A DNA stretch of 64,000 bases, taken from the NCBI RefSeq assembly GCF_013359725.1, contig NZ_JABFMW010000003.1, positions 1 to 64,000 of the forward strand. The letters run 5' to 3'. The notes below the pieces were generated by a model, which had not been told where the DNA came from, searched no databases, and was given only the letters and a program-made list of their open reading frames with translations. The position numbers were made by a program, and so were the translations under genes. Of this stretch, positions 7,543-17,469 are shown one piece after another. This DNA is from Pseudarthrobacter sp. C4D7 (GTDB lineage Bacteria; Actinomycetota; Actinomycetes; Actinomycetales; Micrococcaceae). How positions within the stretch are numbered: position 1 is the first letter of the stretch; each line of letters begins with the position of its first letter.

Positions 7543-10185
7543 TCAGTCCTTCCGCCGCACTGAGAGGCCGGAGTTGGGTACACCGGTGAGTGCGTCCACG
7601 TTCCCGTCGGTGAGCTCGCCAAGGTCCGTGGCGGTGTCAACCAGCACGGTGTCACCGTCGCTGATCCCGCCTGCAAGGATGGCCTTGGCCAGCCGGTCGC
7701 CGATCTCGCGCTGCACCAGGCGGCGCAGCGGCCGGGCGCCGTAGGCCGGATCGTAGCCGGACAGTGCCAGCCATGCCTTGGCGCCGTCGGTGACCTCAAG
7801 GGTGAGCCGCCGCTCGCGCAGCCGCCGCCCCAGCTCATCCACGTGCAGCTCCACGATATGGGCCAGCTCATCCACCGTCAGGGCGTCGAACAGCACCACT
7901 TCGTCGAGCCGGTTGAGGAACTCCGGCTTGAAGGACGCGTTGACGGTGGCCATGACGGCGTTCCGCTTGGCGGTGGCGTCCAGGGACTGGTCCACCAGGA
8001 ACTGGCTGCCCAGGTTGGAGGTCAGCACCAGGATCACGTTGCGGAAGTCCACGGTGCGGCCCTGCCCATCGGTGAGGCGGCCGTCGTCGAGCACCTGCAG
8101 GAGGATGTCGAACACTTCCGGGTGCGCCTTCTCCACCTCGTCCAGCAGCACCACGGAGTAGGGACGGCGGCGGACGGCCTCGGTCAGCTGGCCGCCTTCC
8201 TCGTAGCCCACGTATCCCGGAGGAGCACCCACCAGGCGGGCGACGCTGTGCTTCTCGCTGTACTCGGACATGTCGATGCGCACCATGGCGCGTTCGTCGT
8301 CGAACAGGAAGTCTGCCAGCGCTTTGGCCAGCTCGGTCTTGCCCACGCCGGTGGGGCCCAGGAACAGGAAGGAGCCGGTGGGGCGGTTCGGATCGCTGAT
8401 GCCAGCCCGTGCGCGGCGGACAGCGTCCGACACGGCGGTCACGGCCTTGGCCTGGCCGATCAGGCGCCGGCCCAGCTCCTCCTCCATATGAAGCAGCTTC
8501 TGGCTTTCGCCCTGCAGCATGCGCCCCGCTGGGATGCCGGTCCAGGCGGAGATGACCTCGGCGATGTCCTCCGCTGTGACTTCCTCCGCGACCATCTGGG
8601 CGGACTTGTCCGTCACCGCCGCCTCTGCCTCTGCGGCGGCGTTCAGCTCGCGCTCCAGCGCCGGAATTTCCCCGTAGAGGATCCGGGAGGCGGTTTCCAG
8701 GTCTCCTTCACGCTGGGCCTTGTCAGCGGTTGACCGGAGTTCGTCCAGCTTGGCTTTCAAATCGCCCACCCGGTTGAGGCCTGCCTTTTCGGCTTCCCAC
8801 CGGGCGTTCAGGGCCGAGAGCTCCTCTTCCTTGTCCGCCTTGTCAGCGCGAAGTGCCGCCAGGCGCTCCACGGATGCGGGGTCCGATTCACCGGTCAGGG
8901 CCAGTTCCTCCATGGTGAGCCGGTCCACCTGGCGCCGCAGCTGGTCGATCTCTTCCGGAGCGGAGTCGATTTCCATCCGGAGCCGGGATGCCGCCTCATC
9001 AACGAGGTCGATGGCCTTGTCCGGCAGCTGGCGGCCCGAGATGTAGCGGTTGGACAGCGTTGCGGCAGCCACGAGCGCGGAGTCTGCGATGGAGACCTTG
9101 TGGTGCGCCTCGTAGCGCTCCTTCAGGCCGCGGAGGATGCCGATGGTGTCCTCCACGCTGGGCTCGCCCACATACACCTGCTGGAAGCGGCGTTCCAGCG
9201 CCGCGTCCTTTTCGATGTTTTCGCGGTACTCGTCCAGGGTGGTGGCGCCGATCAGCCGCAGCTCGCCGCGGGCCAGCATGGGCTTGAGCATGTTCCCGGC
9301 GTCCATGGAGGAATCGCCGGTGGCGCCGGCACCCACCACGGTGTGGATCTCGTCGATGAACGTGACCACCTGGCCTTCGGAGCCCTTGATCTCCTCGAGG
9401 ACGGCCTTCAGGCGTTCCTCGAACTCACCGCGGTACTTGGCGCCGGCAACCATGGACCCAAGGTCCAGGGAGATGAGCGTCTTGCCGCGGAGGCTTTCCG
9501 GGACGTCACCCGCCACCATCCGCTGGGCCAACCCTTCGACGACGGCGGTCTTGCCTACGCCGGGTTCACCGATCAGCACCGGGTTGTTCTTGGTGCGCCG
9601 GGAGAGCACCTGCACCACGCGCCGGATCTCGGAGTCGCGCCCGATCACGGGGTCCAGCTTCCCTGCCCGGGCCATGGCGGTAAGGTCCGTGCCGTACTTC
9701 TCCAGGGCCTGGAACGTGTTTTCGGGGTCCGGGCTGTCAACCTTGCGGTCGCCGCGGAATCCGGGCAGGGCAGCGAGCAGCGCCTCGCGGGAGGCGCCGG
9801 CGTCACGCAGCAGCCGTGCAGCGGCATCGTTGCCGGCGGAGAGGCCGATCAGGAGGACTTCCGTGGAGACGAACGAATCGCCCAGCCGGTCCGCTTCCTC
9901 CTTGGCCTGCTGGATGGCCTGCAATGCGGGCCGGGACAGCTGTGCCTGCTGGCTGGAACCGCCCGAGGTGGCAGGCAGGGCCTTGATGGCACTGCTCGCC
10001 TGGACGCTGACAGCATCCGGGTCCGTGCCCGTGGCCTTGAGGAGTGCGACGGCCACACCCTCCCGCTGGTCCATCAGGGCCTTGAGGAGGTGGGCCGGTT
10101 CCACCTGCGGGTTGCCGGCCGTTGAGGCGTTCATAGCCGCCGCGGAAAGAGCCTCCTGGCTCTTGGTGGTGAATTTGACGTCCAA
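7543..10185 (-). CDS. clpB: ATP-dependent chaperone ClpB
   Basis: ClpB is the hexameric Hsp100 disaggregase that works with DnaK to resolve aggregates. The 880-residue protein has the full architecture. The Clp N-domain covers about 1-145. NBD1 carries Walker A GEPGVGKT (about 205) and [12 protein letters not shown]. The coiled M-domain covers about 405-520, and NBD2 has GPTGVGKT (about 605) and [11 protein letters not shown]. The C-terminal D2 small domain is complete. An M-domain distinguishes it from ClpA/ClpC. The HAIR inverted repeat lies 28-56 bases upstream of the start, so heat-shock control by HspR is likely. HspR is not encoded in this window. Confidence 0.97.
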   Translation of the reverse strand: MDVKFTTKSQEALSAAAMNASTAGNPQVEPAHLLKALMDQREGVAVALLKATGTDPDAVSVQASSAIKALPATSGGSSQQAQLSRPALQAIQQAKEEADRLGDSFVSTEVLLIGLSAGNDAAARLLRDAGASREALLAALPGFRGDRKVDSPDPENTFQALEKYGTDLTAMARAGKLDPVIGRDSEIRRVVQVLSRRTKNNPVLIGEPGVGKTAVVEGLAQRMVAGDVPESLRGKTLISLDLGSMVAGAKYRGEFEERLKAVLEEIKGSEGQVVTFIDEIHTVVGAGATGDSSMDAGNMLKPMLARGELRLIGATTLDEYRENIEKDAALERRFQQVYVGEPSVEDTIGILRGLKERYEAHHKVSIADSALVAAATLSNRYISGRQLPDKAIDLVDEAASRLRMEIDSAPEEIDQLRRQVDRLTMEELALTGESDPASVERLAALRADKADKEEELSALNARWEAEKAGLNRVGDLKAKLDELRSTADKAQREGDLETASRILYGEIPALERELNAAAEAEAAVTDKSAQMVAEEVTAEDIAEVISAWTGIPAGRMLQGESQKLLHMEEELGRRLIGQAKAVTAVSDAVRRARAGISDPNRPTGSFLFLGPTGVGKTELAKALADFLFDDERAMVRIDMSEYSEKHSVARLVGAPPGYVGYEEGGQLTEAVRRRPYSVVLLDEVEKAHPEVFDILLQVLDDGRLTDGQGRTVDFRNVILVLTSNLGSQFLVDQSLDATAKRNAVMATVNASFKPEFLNRLDEVVLFDALTVDELAHIVELHVDELGRRLRERRLTLEVTDGAKAWLALSGYDPAYGARPLRRLVQREIGDRLAKAILAGGISDGDTVLVDTATDLGELTDGNVDALTGVPNSGLSVRRKD

Positions 10186-10212
10186 AGAGAGCTCCTTTCG
10201 GGGGCTTGGTAG

Positions 10213-10241
10213 CTAAGTTGAGTGTACTACGCTCAACTTAG
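10213..10241 (-). promoter_or_regulatory. HAIR operator (HspR) upstream of clpB
   Basis: CTAAGTTGAG and CTCAACTTAG form perfect 10-base arms around nine bases. The core TTGAGT-N7-GCTCAA differs by one base from the HAIR core consensus TTGAGT-N7-ACTCAA. HAIR elements bind HspR and repress dnaK and clpB operons in actinobacteria. Confidence 0.85.
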
Positions 10242-10339
10242 CGCGGCGACGTTCTCCAGCCATGTTTGCCCACGGCGAAACGCCTGTCCAGAGCCGGAAG
10301 TCCTGCCGTCAGGCCGCCCGCCCCGGCCCGGGACAGGGG

Positions 10340-11398
10340 CTACGTTCCGTACACGGAAACCGCGGCCGCCTTGACCACAAAGTGCACTGCCATGCCGGGC
10401 ACCAGGCCAAGGTCCGCGGAGGCAGCGGGAGTGATGTCCGCGGCCAGGCTGCCGGCGCGGACGCGGACCTGGTCCCCGTGTGGCTCGAGATCCGTGATGG
10501 TGACGGGGAACGAGTTGCGCGGGCTCCCGTGCGCGGCAGTGAGGAATACGGAAACGGCCGACGGCGGGAAGACGGCCACGCCCGGACGGCCCGGCGTTGT
10601 CAGGTGCCCGGCTTCCTCGTCGTGGCCGGAGACCTTCAGCCCGTCACCGGTCCGGACCCCCGCGCCGTCCAGGGTGCCCGGAACGAAGTTCAGCCCAGCC
10701 AGTCCGGCGGCGAAGGAACTGCGGGGACGTTCCAGGACCTCGCGCGTGGGGCCCTCCTCGGCAATCCTGCCGTTTTCCAGGATGACCACACGGTCTGCGA
10801 GCATCAGCGCATCCAGGACATCGTGCGTGACAATGATGGCCTGCCGCCCGGCGAGGACCCGTTTGAAGAGGCGGCGCAGCAGCGGGGCGGAATGGATGTC
10901 CAGGGCGGCCAGCGGTTCATCCAGCAGCAGGAGCGCAGGATCTGCCGCGAGCGCACGGGCCACGGCCACGCGCTGGGCCTGGCCGCCGGAGAGTTCGGCA
11001 GGACGGCGCGCGGCGAGGTCTTCCGCTTTCACATCCGCTAGCCAGCGCATGGCCTGCTCCCTGGCATCCCGCTTGGGGACGCCGGCGCTGCGGGGCCCGA
11101 AGGAGACGTTGTCCACCGCGCTGAGGTGGGGAAACAGCAGGGGCTCCTGGGCGAGCAGGGCCGTGCCGCGGTGATGGGGAGGGACCCAGGTCCGGTTGCC
11201 GCCGTCGAGGTCGAAGAGGGTCTTTCCGTTGAGTTCCGCCCGGCCGCGGTCCGGCCTCAGGAGCCCGGCGATGCTTGCCAGCAGGGTGGATTTGCCGGCG
11301 CCGTTGGGACCCATGACGGCCACGGTCTCGCCGGGCTGGACGGCAAGGTCCACGTCGAAACCCCGCCCGGCCACGGCTGCCTGGAAGGACAGCGTCAC
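10340..11398 (-). CDS. modC: molybdate ABC transporter ATP-binding protein
   Basis: This 352-residue ABC ATPase has Walker [10 protein letters not shown] (about 30-38), signature LSGGQ (about 136), Walker B LLLLDEP (about 156) and the switch histidine in IIVTHD (about 188). The C-terminal third (about 285-352) is a TOBE/Mop-type domain, which in ModC proteins senses or binds molybdate. It energises uptake through ModB. The GTG start overlaps the modB stop (GTGA), placing it last in the regulator-modA-modB-modC operon. The neighbours, rather than the ATPase alone, fix the substrate as molybdate or tungstate. Confidence 0.92.
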   Translation of the reverse strand: MTLSFQAAVAGRGFDVDLAVQPGETVAVMGPNGAGKSTLLASIAGLLRPDRGRAELNGKTLFDLDGGNRTWVPPHHRGTALLAQEPLLFPHLSAVDNVSFGPRSAGVPKRDAREQAMRWLADVKAEDLAARRPAELSGGQAQRVAVARALAADPALLLLDEPLAALDIHSAPLLRRLFKRVLAGRQAIIVTHDVLDALMLADRVVILENGRIAEEGPTREVLERPRSSFAAGLAGLNFVPGTLDGAGVRTGDGLKVSGHDEEAGHLTTPGRPGVAVFPPSAVSVFLTAAHGSPRNSFPVTITDLEPHGDQVRVRAGSLAADITPAASADLGLVPGMAVHFVVKAAAVSVYGT

Positions 11399-12276
11399 CG
11401 GACGTCCCCTCCGGCCGGTGTGGCAGCCGTCGTCCGTTCACGTCCGCGCCGCCCCGCCCCGGGCTGCCGGTAGGCGAGGGCCACCACGGCCACGGCGACG
11501 GCCACCAGGACCAAGGACAAGGCCACGGCGGCGTCCGGGTCCGTTTCGCGCTGCAGGTAGATCTCCAGCGGCAGGGTCCGGGTCACCCCTTGGAGGCTGC
11601 CGGCGAACGTCAGCGTGGCACCGAACTCGCCCAGGCTGCGGGCGAAGGAGAGAACGGCGCCGGATGCCAGCCCGGGCAGGACCAGCGGCAGCGTGACCCG
11701 CCGGAACACCGTGCCCGGGCGTGCGCCCAATGTCGCAGCCACGGCCTCATAGCGGGAGCCCGAGGTGCGCAGCGCCCCCTCCAGGCTGACCACCAGGAAG
11801 GGCAGCGCCACGAACGTCTGGGCCAGGACCACCGCAGTGGTGGAGAAGGCGATGCGCAGCCCCAGCACCTCCAGCGTCTGCCCCAGCAGCCCTTGCCGGC
11901 CGAACGTGTACAGCAGGGCAATGCCGCCCACCACGGGGGGAAGCACCAGCGGCAGGAGCACCAGCGAGCGCAGCAGCCCCTGGAGCCGGAAGGAGTCGCG
12001 GGCCAGGACCAGGGCGAGGGGAACGCCCAGCAGGATGCACAGCAGGGTGCTCGCCGCGGAGGTCCGCAGGCTCAGCGCCAGCGCCGTGAGGGACGGTTCT
12101 GATGTCACCAGCGGAACGAACCGTGCCCAGTCAACGCGCAGCATCATGGCCAGCAGCGGAAGCACCACGACGACGGCGGCCACCGCTGCCAGCGCACGCA
12201 CCCAGGCGGGGATGCCGGAGTAAGCTGCGGCGTGCGTGCGCGGGCGGTCCGTCCGCGGCGCCGCCGGCCGATTCAT
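11395..12276 (-). CDS. modB: molybdate ABC transporter permease
   Basis: This is an inner-membrane permease of about 293 residues with six predicted transmembrane helices. It carries the ABC EAA-type cytoplasmic loop (about residues 182-205, [21 protein letters not shown]), which docks onto ModC. The N-terminal 20 residues are Arg/Pro-rich, and the C-terminal tail is basic and cytosolic. Start choice is between GTG at 12279 (four-base overlap) and ATG at 12276 (TGATG, one-base overlap with the modA stop). I use the ATG. It forms the ModB2C2 channel fed by ModA. Confidence 0.92.
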   Translation of the reverse strand: MNRPAAPRTDRPRTHAAAYSGIPAWVRALAAVAAVVVVLPLLAMMLRVDWARFVPLVTSEPSLTALALSLRTSAASTLLCILLGVPLALVLARDSFRLQGLLRSLVLLPLVLPPVVGGIALLYTFGRQGLLGQTLEVLGLRIAFSTTAVVLAQTFVALPFLVVSLEGALRTSGSRYEAVAATLGARPGTVFRRVTLPLVLPGLASGAVLSFARSLGEFGATLTFAGSLQGVTRTLPLEIYLQRETDPDAAVALSLVLVAVAVAVVALAYRQPGAGRRGRERTTAATPAGGDVR

Positions 12277-13205
12277 CACCGGCTGCCCGGGCCGGAATCG
12301 GCCGGAGCGGAAGGAGTCGAGGCGGAAGCGGCGGTGGCGGAAGGGGCCTGGGCGGAAGGGGAAGGTCCGGAACCGGCCGGGCCGAACCCTGCCGCGCCGA
12401 GTACCTTTTGGCCCTCCGGGCCGGTGACCAGGTCCATGAAGGCCTGGGCCGTGGCCTGGTTCCGGCTGCCGGCAATGCCCGCAATCGGGTAGGTGTTGAC
12501 CGCACTGCCCGATTCCGGGAAGCGGATGCCGGCCACTTTGGTCCCGGCGGCCTTGATGTCGGTCCCGTAGACCAGCCCGGCATCTGCCTCGCCGGAGGTG
12601 ACCTTGCCCAGGACGTCAGTGACCGCGTTTTCCTCGCTGACCGGGCTCAGCGCGAGGCCTGCCGCCTGCGCCGCCGTGGCCGCGGCAGCGCCGCAGGGGA
12701 CCTGCCGGGCGCAGGTGACCAGTTTGATGCCCGGCCTGGCCAGGTCCTGCAGGGACGCGATCCCGGCCGGGTTGCCCGGCGGCACGGCGATGGCCAGGGT
12801 GTTGGTGGCAAATTCCTCCGGCGCACCGTCCGTGAGTCCTGCGTCCTGGACCTTTTTCATGTTGGTCATGTCCGCGGAGGCGAAGACGTCGGCGGGCGCG
12901 CCCTGGCTGATCTGGCCGGCAAGGTCCGAGGAACCGGCGAAGCTCAGGGTGACTGTGGTGCCCGGATGTTCCGCTTCGAAAGTACGCGAAAGGTCGGTGA
13001 AGGCCTGTTTAAGTGAGGCAGCCGCGAAGACGGTGATGGCGCCGCCGGGCTTGTCTCCTGCGATGATCCCGCCATCCGTCGTGGAGCCCCCTGCGGCGCA
13101 GCCCGGGAGGACCGCCAGCACCAGCGCAAGCACCGGTAGGACACCGAGCGAAAGCACGCGCTTCCTGACTGGTGCGTGCCCGGACCGGACGGGTTGCCGG
13201 CTCAT
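12276..13205 (-). CDS. modA: molybdate-binding lipoprotein
   Basis: This is a substrate-binding lipoprotein of 309 residues. A basic N-terminus and hydrophobic signal segment lead to the lipobox LPGC (Cys about 36). The mature domain begins [13 protein letters not shown], the classic ModA start, and continues with [12 protein letters not shown] and [17 protein letters not shown] and GLVYGTD follow in the second lobe. An unusual tail of about 35 residues, nearly all Ser, Ala and Pro, follows the folded domain; it looks like a flexible linker or wall spacer. The ATG overlaps the regulator's stop by ATGA. Confidence 0.94.
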   Translation of the reverse strand: MSRQPVRSGHAPVRKRVLSLGVLPVLALVLAVLPGCAAGGSTTDGGIIAGDKPGGAITVFAAASLKQAFTDLSRTFEAEHPGTTVTLSFAGSSDLAGQISQGAPADVFASADMTNMKKVQDAGLTDGAPEEFATNTLAIAVPPGNPAGIASLQDLARPGIKLVTCARQVPCGAAAATAAQAAGLALSPVSEENAVTDVLGKVTSGEADAGLVYGTDIKAAGTKVAGIRFPESGSAVNTYPIAGIAGSRNQATAQAFMDLVTGPEGQKVLGAAGFGPAGSGPSPSAQAPSATAASASTPSAPADSGPGSR

Positions 13206-13612
13206 GCGGTGGCCCGGCCTTTGGGTGATTCGATGATCACGGTGGTTGCCTTGACCACGGCCGTGGCCACCGCGCCGGGTTCCAGCCCCAGCTCACGGAC
13301 GGCTTCGCTGCTCATCAGCGACACCACCCGGAAGGGCCCGCACTGGAGTTCCACCTGCGCCATGACCTTGTCCGTGACCACGTTGGTCACCAGCCCCACG
13401 AACCGGTTCCGCGCGGAACTGCTGCCGCTTTTCGGGTCATCGGGGAGCTGGGCCAGCTTTTGCGCGTGCGCTGCCAGTTCGAGCCCGTCCACCGCCAGGC
13501 GGCCGGAGGGATCCCGGAGCGCGGTGAGGGTTCCCTGCTCCGTCCACCGGCGGAGCGTATCGTCACTGACACCTAGAAAACGGGCAGCTTCAGAAACGCG
13601 GATGAGAACCAT
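13202..13612 (-). CDS. HTH-Mop molybdate-responsive regulator
   Basis: This 136-residue protein combines a MerR/excisionase-like helix-turn-helix (about residues 4-47, VSEAARFLGVSDDTLRRW) with a C-terminal Mop/TOBE domain (about 68-133, ARNRFVGLVTNVVTDKVMAQVEL) that binds molybdate oxyanions. It is a small analogue of ModE with the DNA-binding module swapped. As the first gene of the operon, overlapping modA by ATGA, it is likely to sense molybdate and control its own promoter. Two palindromes lie directly upstream (13628-13668). TATTGT six bases before the ATG suggests a leaderless message. Confidence 0.88.
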   Translation of the reverse strand: MVLIRVSEAARFLGVSDDTLRRWTEQGTLTALRDPSGRLAVDGLELAAHAQKLAQLPDDPKSGSSSARNRFVGLVTNVVTDKVMAQVELQCGPFRVVSLMSSEAVRELGLEPGAVATAVVKATTVIIESPKGRATA

Positions 13613-13618
13613 AGGTAG

Positions 13619-13668
13619 ACAATACTTCGCATTTGCGGATTATCAGCCTGGATAGGCCCGCAATTGCG
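13619..13668 (-). promoter_or_regulatory. mod operon promoter with twin operator palindromes
   Basis: TATTGT (13619-13624, minus strand) lies six bases from the regulator's ATG. Upstream are CGCATTTGCG (13628-13637) and the perfect palindrome CGCAATTGCG (13659-13668), whose centres are 31 bases apart, about three helical turns. The first abuts the -10 and the second lies near -50, a good layout for autoregulation by a dimeric or tetrameric HTH protein. Confidence 0.65.
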
Positions 13669-13738
13669 AAATTGAACGGAAGTGCTTGGAGCGATCCACC
13701 CCACCGACAGGCCGGCACAATGCCTGGAGGCGGACTGT

Positions 13739-13788
13739 GCCGGTGTTGTGGCAGCCGCTTTGCTGGAAGCGGTTGCCACAACACCGGC
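13739..13788 (-). terminator. hairpin terminator of BCCT gene
   Basis: Twenty-two-base arms (13739-13760 and 13767-13788) with one mismatch and a six-base loop lie just downstream of the BCCT stop at 13802, separating it from the mod promoter. Confidence 0.75.
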
Positions 13789-13801
13789 AAGAGGGGCCGC
13801 T

Positions 13802-15616
13802 CTACGTAGCGGGCCGGTCCCTGTCCGTTGCAGGCCGCGGGGCTCCGGACACGTTACCGGCAGCAAGCCGTTCGCTGAGTTGCGCCTCCACCGCTTCCGT
13901 CACTTGGTCCGCCAGGTGCTCCTGGTAGTGCTCCTGGACCGATTCGTGCATGGAGTCGTGCACTTGTTCAGTCACGTGGGCAGCCACCTGGTCGCGGGCC
14001 AGCTTGCGCTGGGCGCGCATAAGGGCTGCGTGCTCACGATGGAATGCCTTGGCCGTCGAGATGCACATCAGGATGATGACCACACTGAACGGCACCGCCG
14101 TCAGGATTGCTGCGGTCTGGATTGCCTGCAACCCATTGGCCACGAGCAGTGCGATGGCAACAGCGGCGGCGGCCAAGGCCCAAAAAATACGCAGCCAGTT
14201 CCTGGGCTCGACGTCGCCGCCGGTGGAAATCATGCCCATGACCAGGGCGCCGGAGTCTGCGGATGTAATGAAGAAGATCGCGATCAGGAGAATGGCACCC
14301 ACGGTAAGGACAGTTCCACCCGGCAGGTTGCCAAGCAGGTTGAACAGTGCGCCTTCGGTGTCCACGCTCCCGTCGTCACCGATCAGTCCGCCGGCGCCAA
14401 AAAGCTCGCGGTAGATGGCCGCGCCGCCCAGAACGGAAAACCACAGAAAGCCGACAGTGGTGGGGACGAGGAGGACGCCGGCAACGAACTGGCGGACGGT
14501 GCGGCCCTTGGAAATGCGTGCGATGAAAATGCCAACGAAGGGTGCCCAGGAGATCCACCAACCCCAGTAGAACGTTGTCCAGGCCGCCTGCCAGGTTTCC
14601 CCTTCCGCCCCGGAGAACGCCAGGGTGTTAAAGGTCAGGCCGACGACGTTTTGCAGATAGTTGCCGATGGACTGCACAAACTCACGAAGCAGGAAGAGGG
14701 TGGGTCCGGTGAACAGGACGACGAGCATCAGCAGCGCGGCAAGGATCAGGTTGGTGTTGGACAGCCATTTCATGCCCTTGCCCACACCGGACACCACGGA
14801 GACGATGGTCAAGGTGATGATGCAGAGGATCAGCCCGATCTGCGTCATGGTGGTGGCCTGGATGATGTTCGCTTGTTCCAGTCCGGATGAAATCTGCAGG
14901 ACGCCCAGGCCCAGTGAGGTGGCCACGCCAAAAAGTGTCCCTACCAGGGCCACGATGTCTATCAGGTTGCCCCATCCACCGGAGACGCGTTTCCGGCCCA
15001 GGAGCGGCTCGAGGGTCCACCTGATGGAGATGGGCCGGTTCCTGCGGTGGACGGCGTAGGCGATGGATACTCCCACCACCACGTAGATGGCCCACGCGTG
15101 GAGCCCCCAGTGGAGATACGTCTGGGTCATCGCCTGCTGGGCGAGCACCAGGGGGGAGCCCTCTACACCTGGCCGGGGTGCAGCGAAGTGGTTCAGCGGC
15201 TCAGCCACGCCGAAAAAGACCAGCCCAATTCCCATGCCCGCGGCGAACAGGAGGGCGAACCAGGACATGACCGAAAACTCGGGTTCGTCCTCGTCCTGGC
15301 CCAGTTTGATGTCCCCGTAGCGGCTGAGCCCGATCCAAAGGGCAAAGACCACGAAGAGCGCGATGGCTGCCACGTAGTACCAGCCAAACCACTTGATGAC
15401 GTTGCTTTGAATAACGCCGAACAGGTCGGTGGCGGCCGCCGGAAACACCGTGGCGAAGAGGACAAAAACGATGATGATGCTGGCCGCGGGCCAGAAGACC
15501 CACCGGGCCAGTTCGCTTCTGCCGGCGCCGGGCGGGTGTTCCTTCCCGTTAGGAGGGGCGGGCGGTAGTTCCCCTGCGGGTTTGCCGATGGTCCTTGTGC
15601 CGGGTGTGGCGGACAT
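13802..15616 (-). CDS. BCCT-family (betaine/choline/carnitine) transporter
   Basis: This is a sodium- or proton-coupled transporter of compatible solutes, 604 residues with 12 transmembrane helices. The family's glycine-rich TM3 stretch AAGMGIGLVFFGVAEP (about 132-147) and the aromatic TM8 box FYWGWWISWAPFVGIFIARISKGRT are intact. The N-terminal 35 residues are Pro/Gly-rich. The C-terminal cytosolic tail of about 75 residues contains an amphipathic, histidine- and glutamate-rich helix (about 545-590), probably an osmosensing coil as in BetP. It is monocistronic, with its own hairpin terminator. The substrate (betaine, ectoine or other) is not determined by sequence. It is distinct from the larger BetT-type carrier at 24938. 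Confidence 0.92.
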   Translation of the reverse strand: MSATPGTRTIGKPAGELPPAPPNGKEHPPGAGRSELARWVFWPAASIIIVFVLFATVFPAAATDLFGVIQSNVIKWFGWYYVAAIALFVVFALWIGLSRYGDIKLGQDEDEPEFSVMSWFALLFAAGMGIGLVFFGVAEPLNHFAAPRPGVEGSPLVLAQQAMTQTYLHWGLHAWAIYVVVGVSIAYAVHRRNRPISIRWTLEPLLGRKRVSGGWGNLIDIVALVGTLFGVATSLGLGVLQISSGLEQANIIQATTMTQIGLILCIITLTIVSVVSGVGKGMKWLSNTNLILAALLMLVVLFTGPTLFLLREFVQSIGNYLQNVVGLTFNTLAFSGAEGETWQAAWTTFYWGWWISWAPFVGIFIARISKGRTVRQFVAGVLLVPTTVGFLWFSVLGGAAIYRELFGAGGLIGDDGSVDTEGALFNLLGNLPGGTVLTVGAILLIAIFFITSADSGALVMGMISTGGDVEPRNWLRIFWALAAAAVAIALLVANGLQAIQTAAILTAVPFSVVIILMCISTAKAFHREHAALMRAQRKLARDQVAAHVTEQVHDSMHESVQEHYQEHLADQVTEAVEAQLSERLAAGNVSGAPRPATDRDRPAT

Positions 15617-15763
15617 TCTCAGTTTCTCCTTTAGTGCGCTGTGAAGCGCTCAGACTGCTCTGGTCATTCGTCTCTGATGTTGTCGTCTGCCTATGCCTCG
15701 TTGCAGCCTGAAAGTCTACAGAAAGGCCGCGGACCGGCGCACGGCATTGCATCCGGGCAGCAC

Positions 15764-15769
15764 TAGACT
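15764..15769 (+). promoter_or_regulatory. -10 box for leaderless DUF4031 gene
   Basis: TAGACT at 15764-15769 precedes the ATG at 15776 by exactly six bases, with no Shine-Dalgarno motif between them. Confidence 0.5.
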
Positions 15770-15775
15770 CCCTCC

Positions 15776-16645
15776 ATGGCCATCTTCATCGACCCGCCTT
15801 TGTGGCCTGCACACGGAACCCATTTTTCGCACCTGGTCTCGGACTCATCCCTCGACGAACTGCATGCGTTCGCGGCGGCCGCGGGAATCCCGGAGCGGGC
15901 GTTCGACGGCGACCATTACGACGTGCCCGAGCGCCGCTTTGATGACCTGGTAGCGGCGGGCGCGGTGCCGGTGGAGGGCCGGGAGCTGGTCCGCCGGCTC
16001 ATCGCCAGCGGGCTGCGGATCCCCGCGCGCCGGCGGAACAAGTCGTTGAAGGTTCCCCTCCTGGTCCGTTGGGAAGCCCTCATGCCGGGCCACGACGCCC
16101 TCTTCCTGGACCTGCTGGACCGGTGGAGCGAACCGCACCGCCACTACCACGGCTGCACCCACCTGCTCTCCGTGCTGGAGGCACTGGACCTGCTCACCGA
16201 ACCGGCGGAGCCACCGCGGACGGTACTGCTGGCCGCCTGGTTCCACGATGCCGTGTACCGCGGCGCAGCAGGACAGGATGAAGAAGAATCCGCGCGGCTG
16301 GCCGACGAACGCCTCACGGCGGCCGGCCTGCCTGCGACCGAGGTGGCGGAGGTGGTCCGGCTGGTCCTGCTGACCTCGGACCACCGGCCGGAACCGGGCG
16401 ACGGCGACGGCGCCCTCCTCAGCGACGCGGACCTCTCCATCCTCGGTGCCGGGCCGGAGGAATACGCCCGCTACGTTGCAGCCGTTCGGAGGGACTACGC
16501 GCACATCGGCGACGCCGACTTCGCAGCCGGCCGGGCCGCCGTCGTCCGCCAACTCCTGGACCTGGACCCGCTCTTCCACCACCGGCGCGCCCAGGACCTG
16601 TGGCAAACCGCGGCCCAACGCAACCTGGAAGGTGAACTGGCGTGA
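15776..16645 (+). CDS. DUF4031 domain fused to HD-like phosphohydrolase
   Basis: The 289-residue protein has two parts. Residues 1-90 match the DUF4031 pattern (MAIFIDPPLWPAHGTHFSHL, DHYDVPERRFDDL). Residues 95-289 resemble the predicted metal-dependent HD phosphohydrolases, with metal-ligand candidates in HYHGCTHLL (about 122-130) and AAWFHDAVY (about 153-161). DUF4031 is often a free-standing small protein; here it is N-terminal to the hydrolase. Reaction and substrate are unknown; a nucleotide or phosphoester substrate is a family-level guess. The stop overlaps the next gene's GTG (GTGA), so the two are co-translated. Confidence 0.85.
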   Translation: MAIFIDPPLWPAHGTHFSHLVSDSSLDELHAFAAAAGIPERAFDGDHYDVPERRFDDLVAAGAVPVEGRELVRRLIASGLRIPARRRNKSLKVPLLVRWEALMPGHDALFLDLLDRWSEPHRHYHGCTHLLSVLEALDLLTEPAEPPRTVLLAAWFHDAVYRGAAGQDEEESARLADERLTAAGLPATEVAEVVRLVLLTSDHRPEPGDGDGALLSDADLSILGAGPEEYARYVAAVRRDYAHIGDADFAAGRAAVVRQLLDLDPLFHHRRAQDLWQTAAQRNLEGELA

Positions 16646-17469
16646 ACGCACCCGGCTCCAGCCCACGGCACACCCACTCTGCCCATGCCGCGCACCGGCA
16701 GCTCCCCTTCACCGTCAGGCTGGACTGGGGACTGGACGGCGCCAGGGCGGTGTCGGCCGCCGCGGACCTCGCAGTGGTGGTGGATGTCCTGTCCTTCAGC
16801 ACCTGCGTCAGCGTGGCACTGGACCGGGGAGCTGAGGTCTTTCCCTACCGCTGGCGGGACACCACGGCGGAAGACTTCGCCGCCCACCACCGTGCCCAGC
16901 TGGCGGGCCCCCGCAACGGCGGCGGCCTGAGCCTGTCCCCCGCCAGCCTGCGCACCGCGGATGCGCTGGACCGGTTGGTGCTGCCCTCCCCCAACGGCTC
17001 GGAACTCTGCCATGTCCTGGCGGCGGACGTGCCGCTGGTGGCCGCGGTCTGCCTCCGGAATGCTGCAGCCACGGCGGAATGGGTGGCCGCCACCCTTCCT
17101 GCCGGGGCAGTGGTTGCTGTGGTCGCCGCGGGCGAACGCTGGCCTGACGGCACCCTCCGCCCTGCCGTGGAGGACCAAATCGGCGCAGGAGCCTTCATCG
17201 CGGGGCTGGCGGCAGCCGGGAAAGGCGGCTACGAAGCCGGCGACGGCAGGCACGGCTATGCACCGGAGGCCGTGGCGGCGATGGCCGTTTTCGAAGCCGC
17301 CGAACCGCGCCTGCGGGAGACGCTGGAGCAGTGCTCCAGCGGCCGCGAACTGACAGGCGCAGGCTACGCAGGGGACGTGGACATCGCGGCTGAACTGGAC
17401 CAGAGCGACTCCGTGGCGATCCTGCGGGACGGCGCGTTCCGTCCCCTGCCGGACCGCGCTGACAACTAG
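16642..17469 (+). CDS. 2-phosphosulfolactate phosphatase family (ComB-like)
   Basis: This is a 275-residue ComB-family protein. Family motifs are VVVDVLSFSTCVSVA (about 46-60, acidic Mg-binding residue), LPSPNGS (about 113-119) and AAGERWPDGTLRPAVEDQIGAGAF (about 155-178). In methanogens and some bacteria ComB dephosphorylates 2-phospho-3-sulfolactate on the way to coenzyme M or sulfolactate. No other genes of that route are present here, so the true substrate may differ. The GTG start is fixed by the GTGA overlap with the upstream phosphohydrolase, which suggests a joint phosphatase function. Confidence 0.85.
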   Translation: MNAPGSSPRHTHSAHAAHRQLPFTVRLDWGLDGARAVSAAADLAVVVDVLSFSTCVSVALDRGAEVFPYRWRDTTAEDFAAHHRAQLAGPRNGGGLSLSPASLRTADALDRLVLPSPNGSELCHVLAADVPLVAAVCLRNAAATAEWVAATLPAGAVVAVVAAGERWPDGTLRPAVEDQIGAGAFIAGLAAAGKGGYEAGDGRHGYAPEAVAAMAVFEAAEPRLRETLEQCSSGRELTGAGYAGDVDIAAELDQSDSVAILRDGAFRPLPDRADN

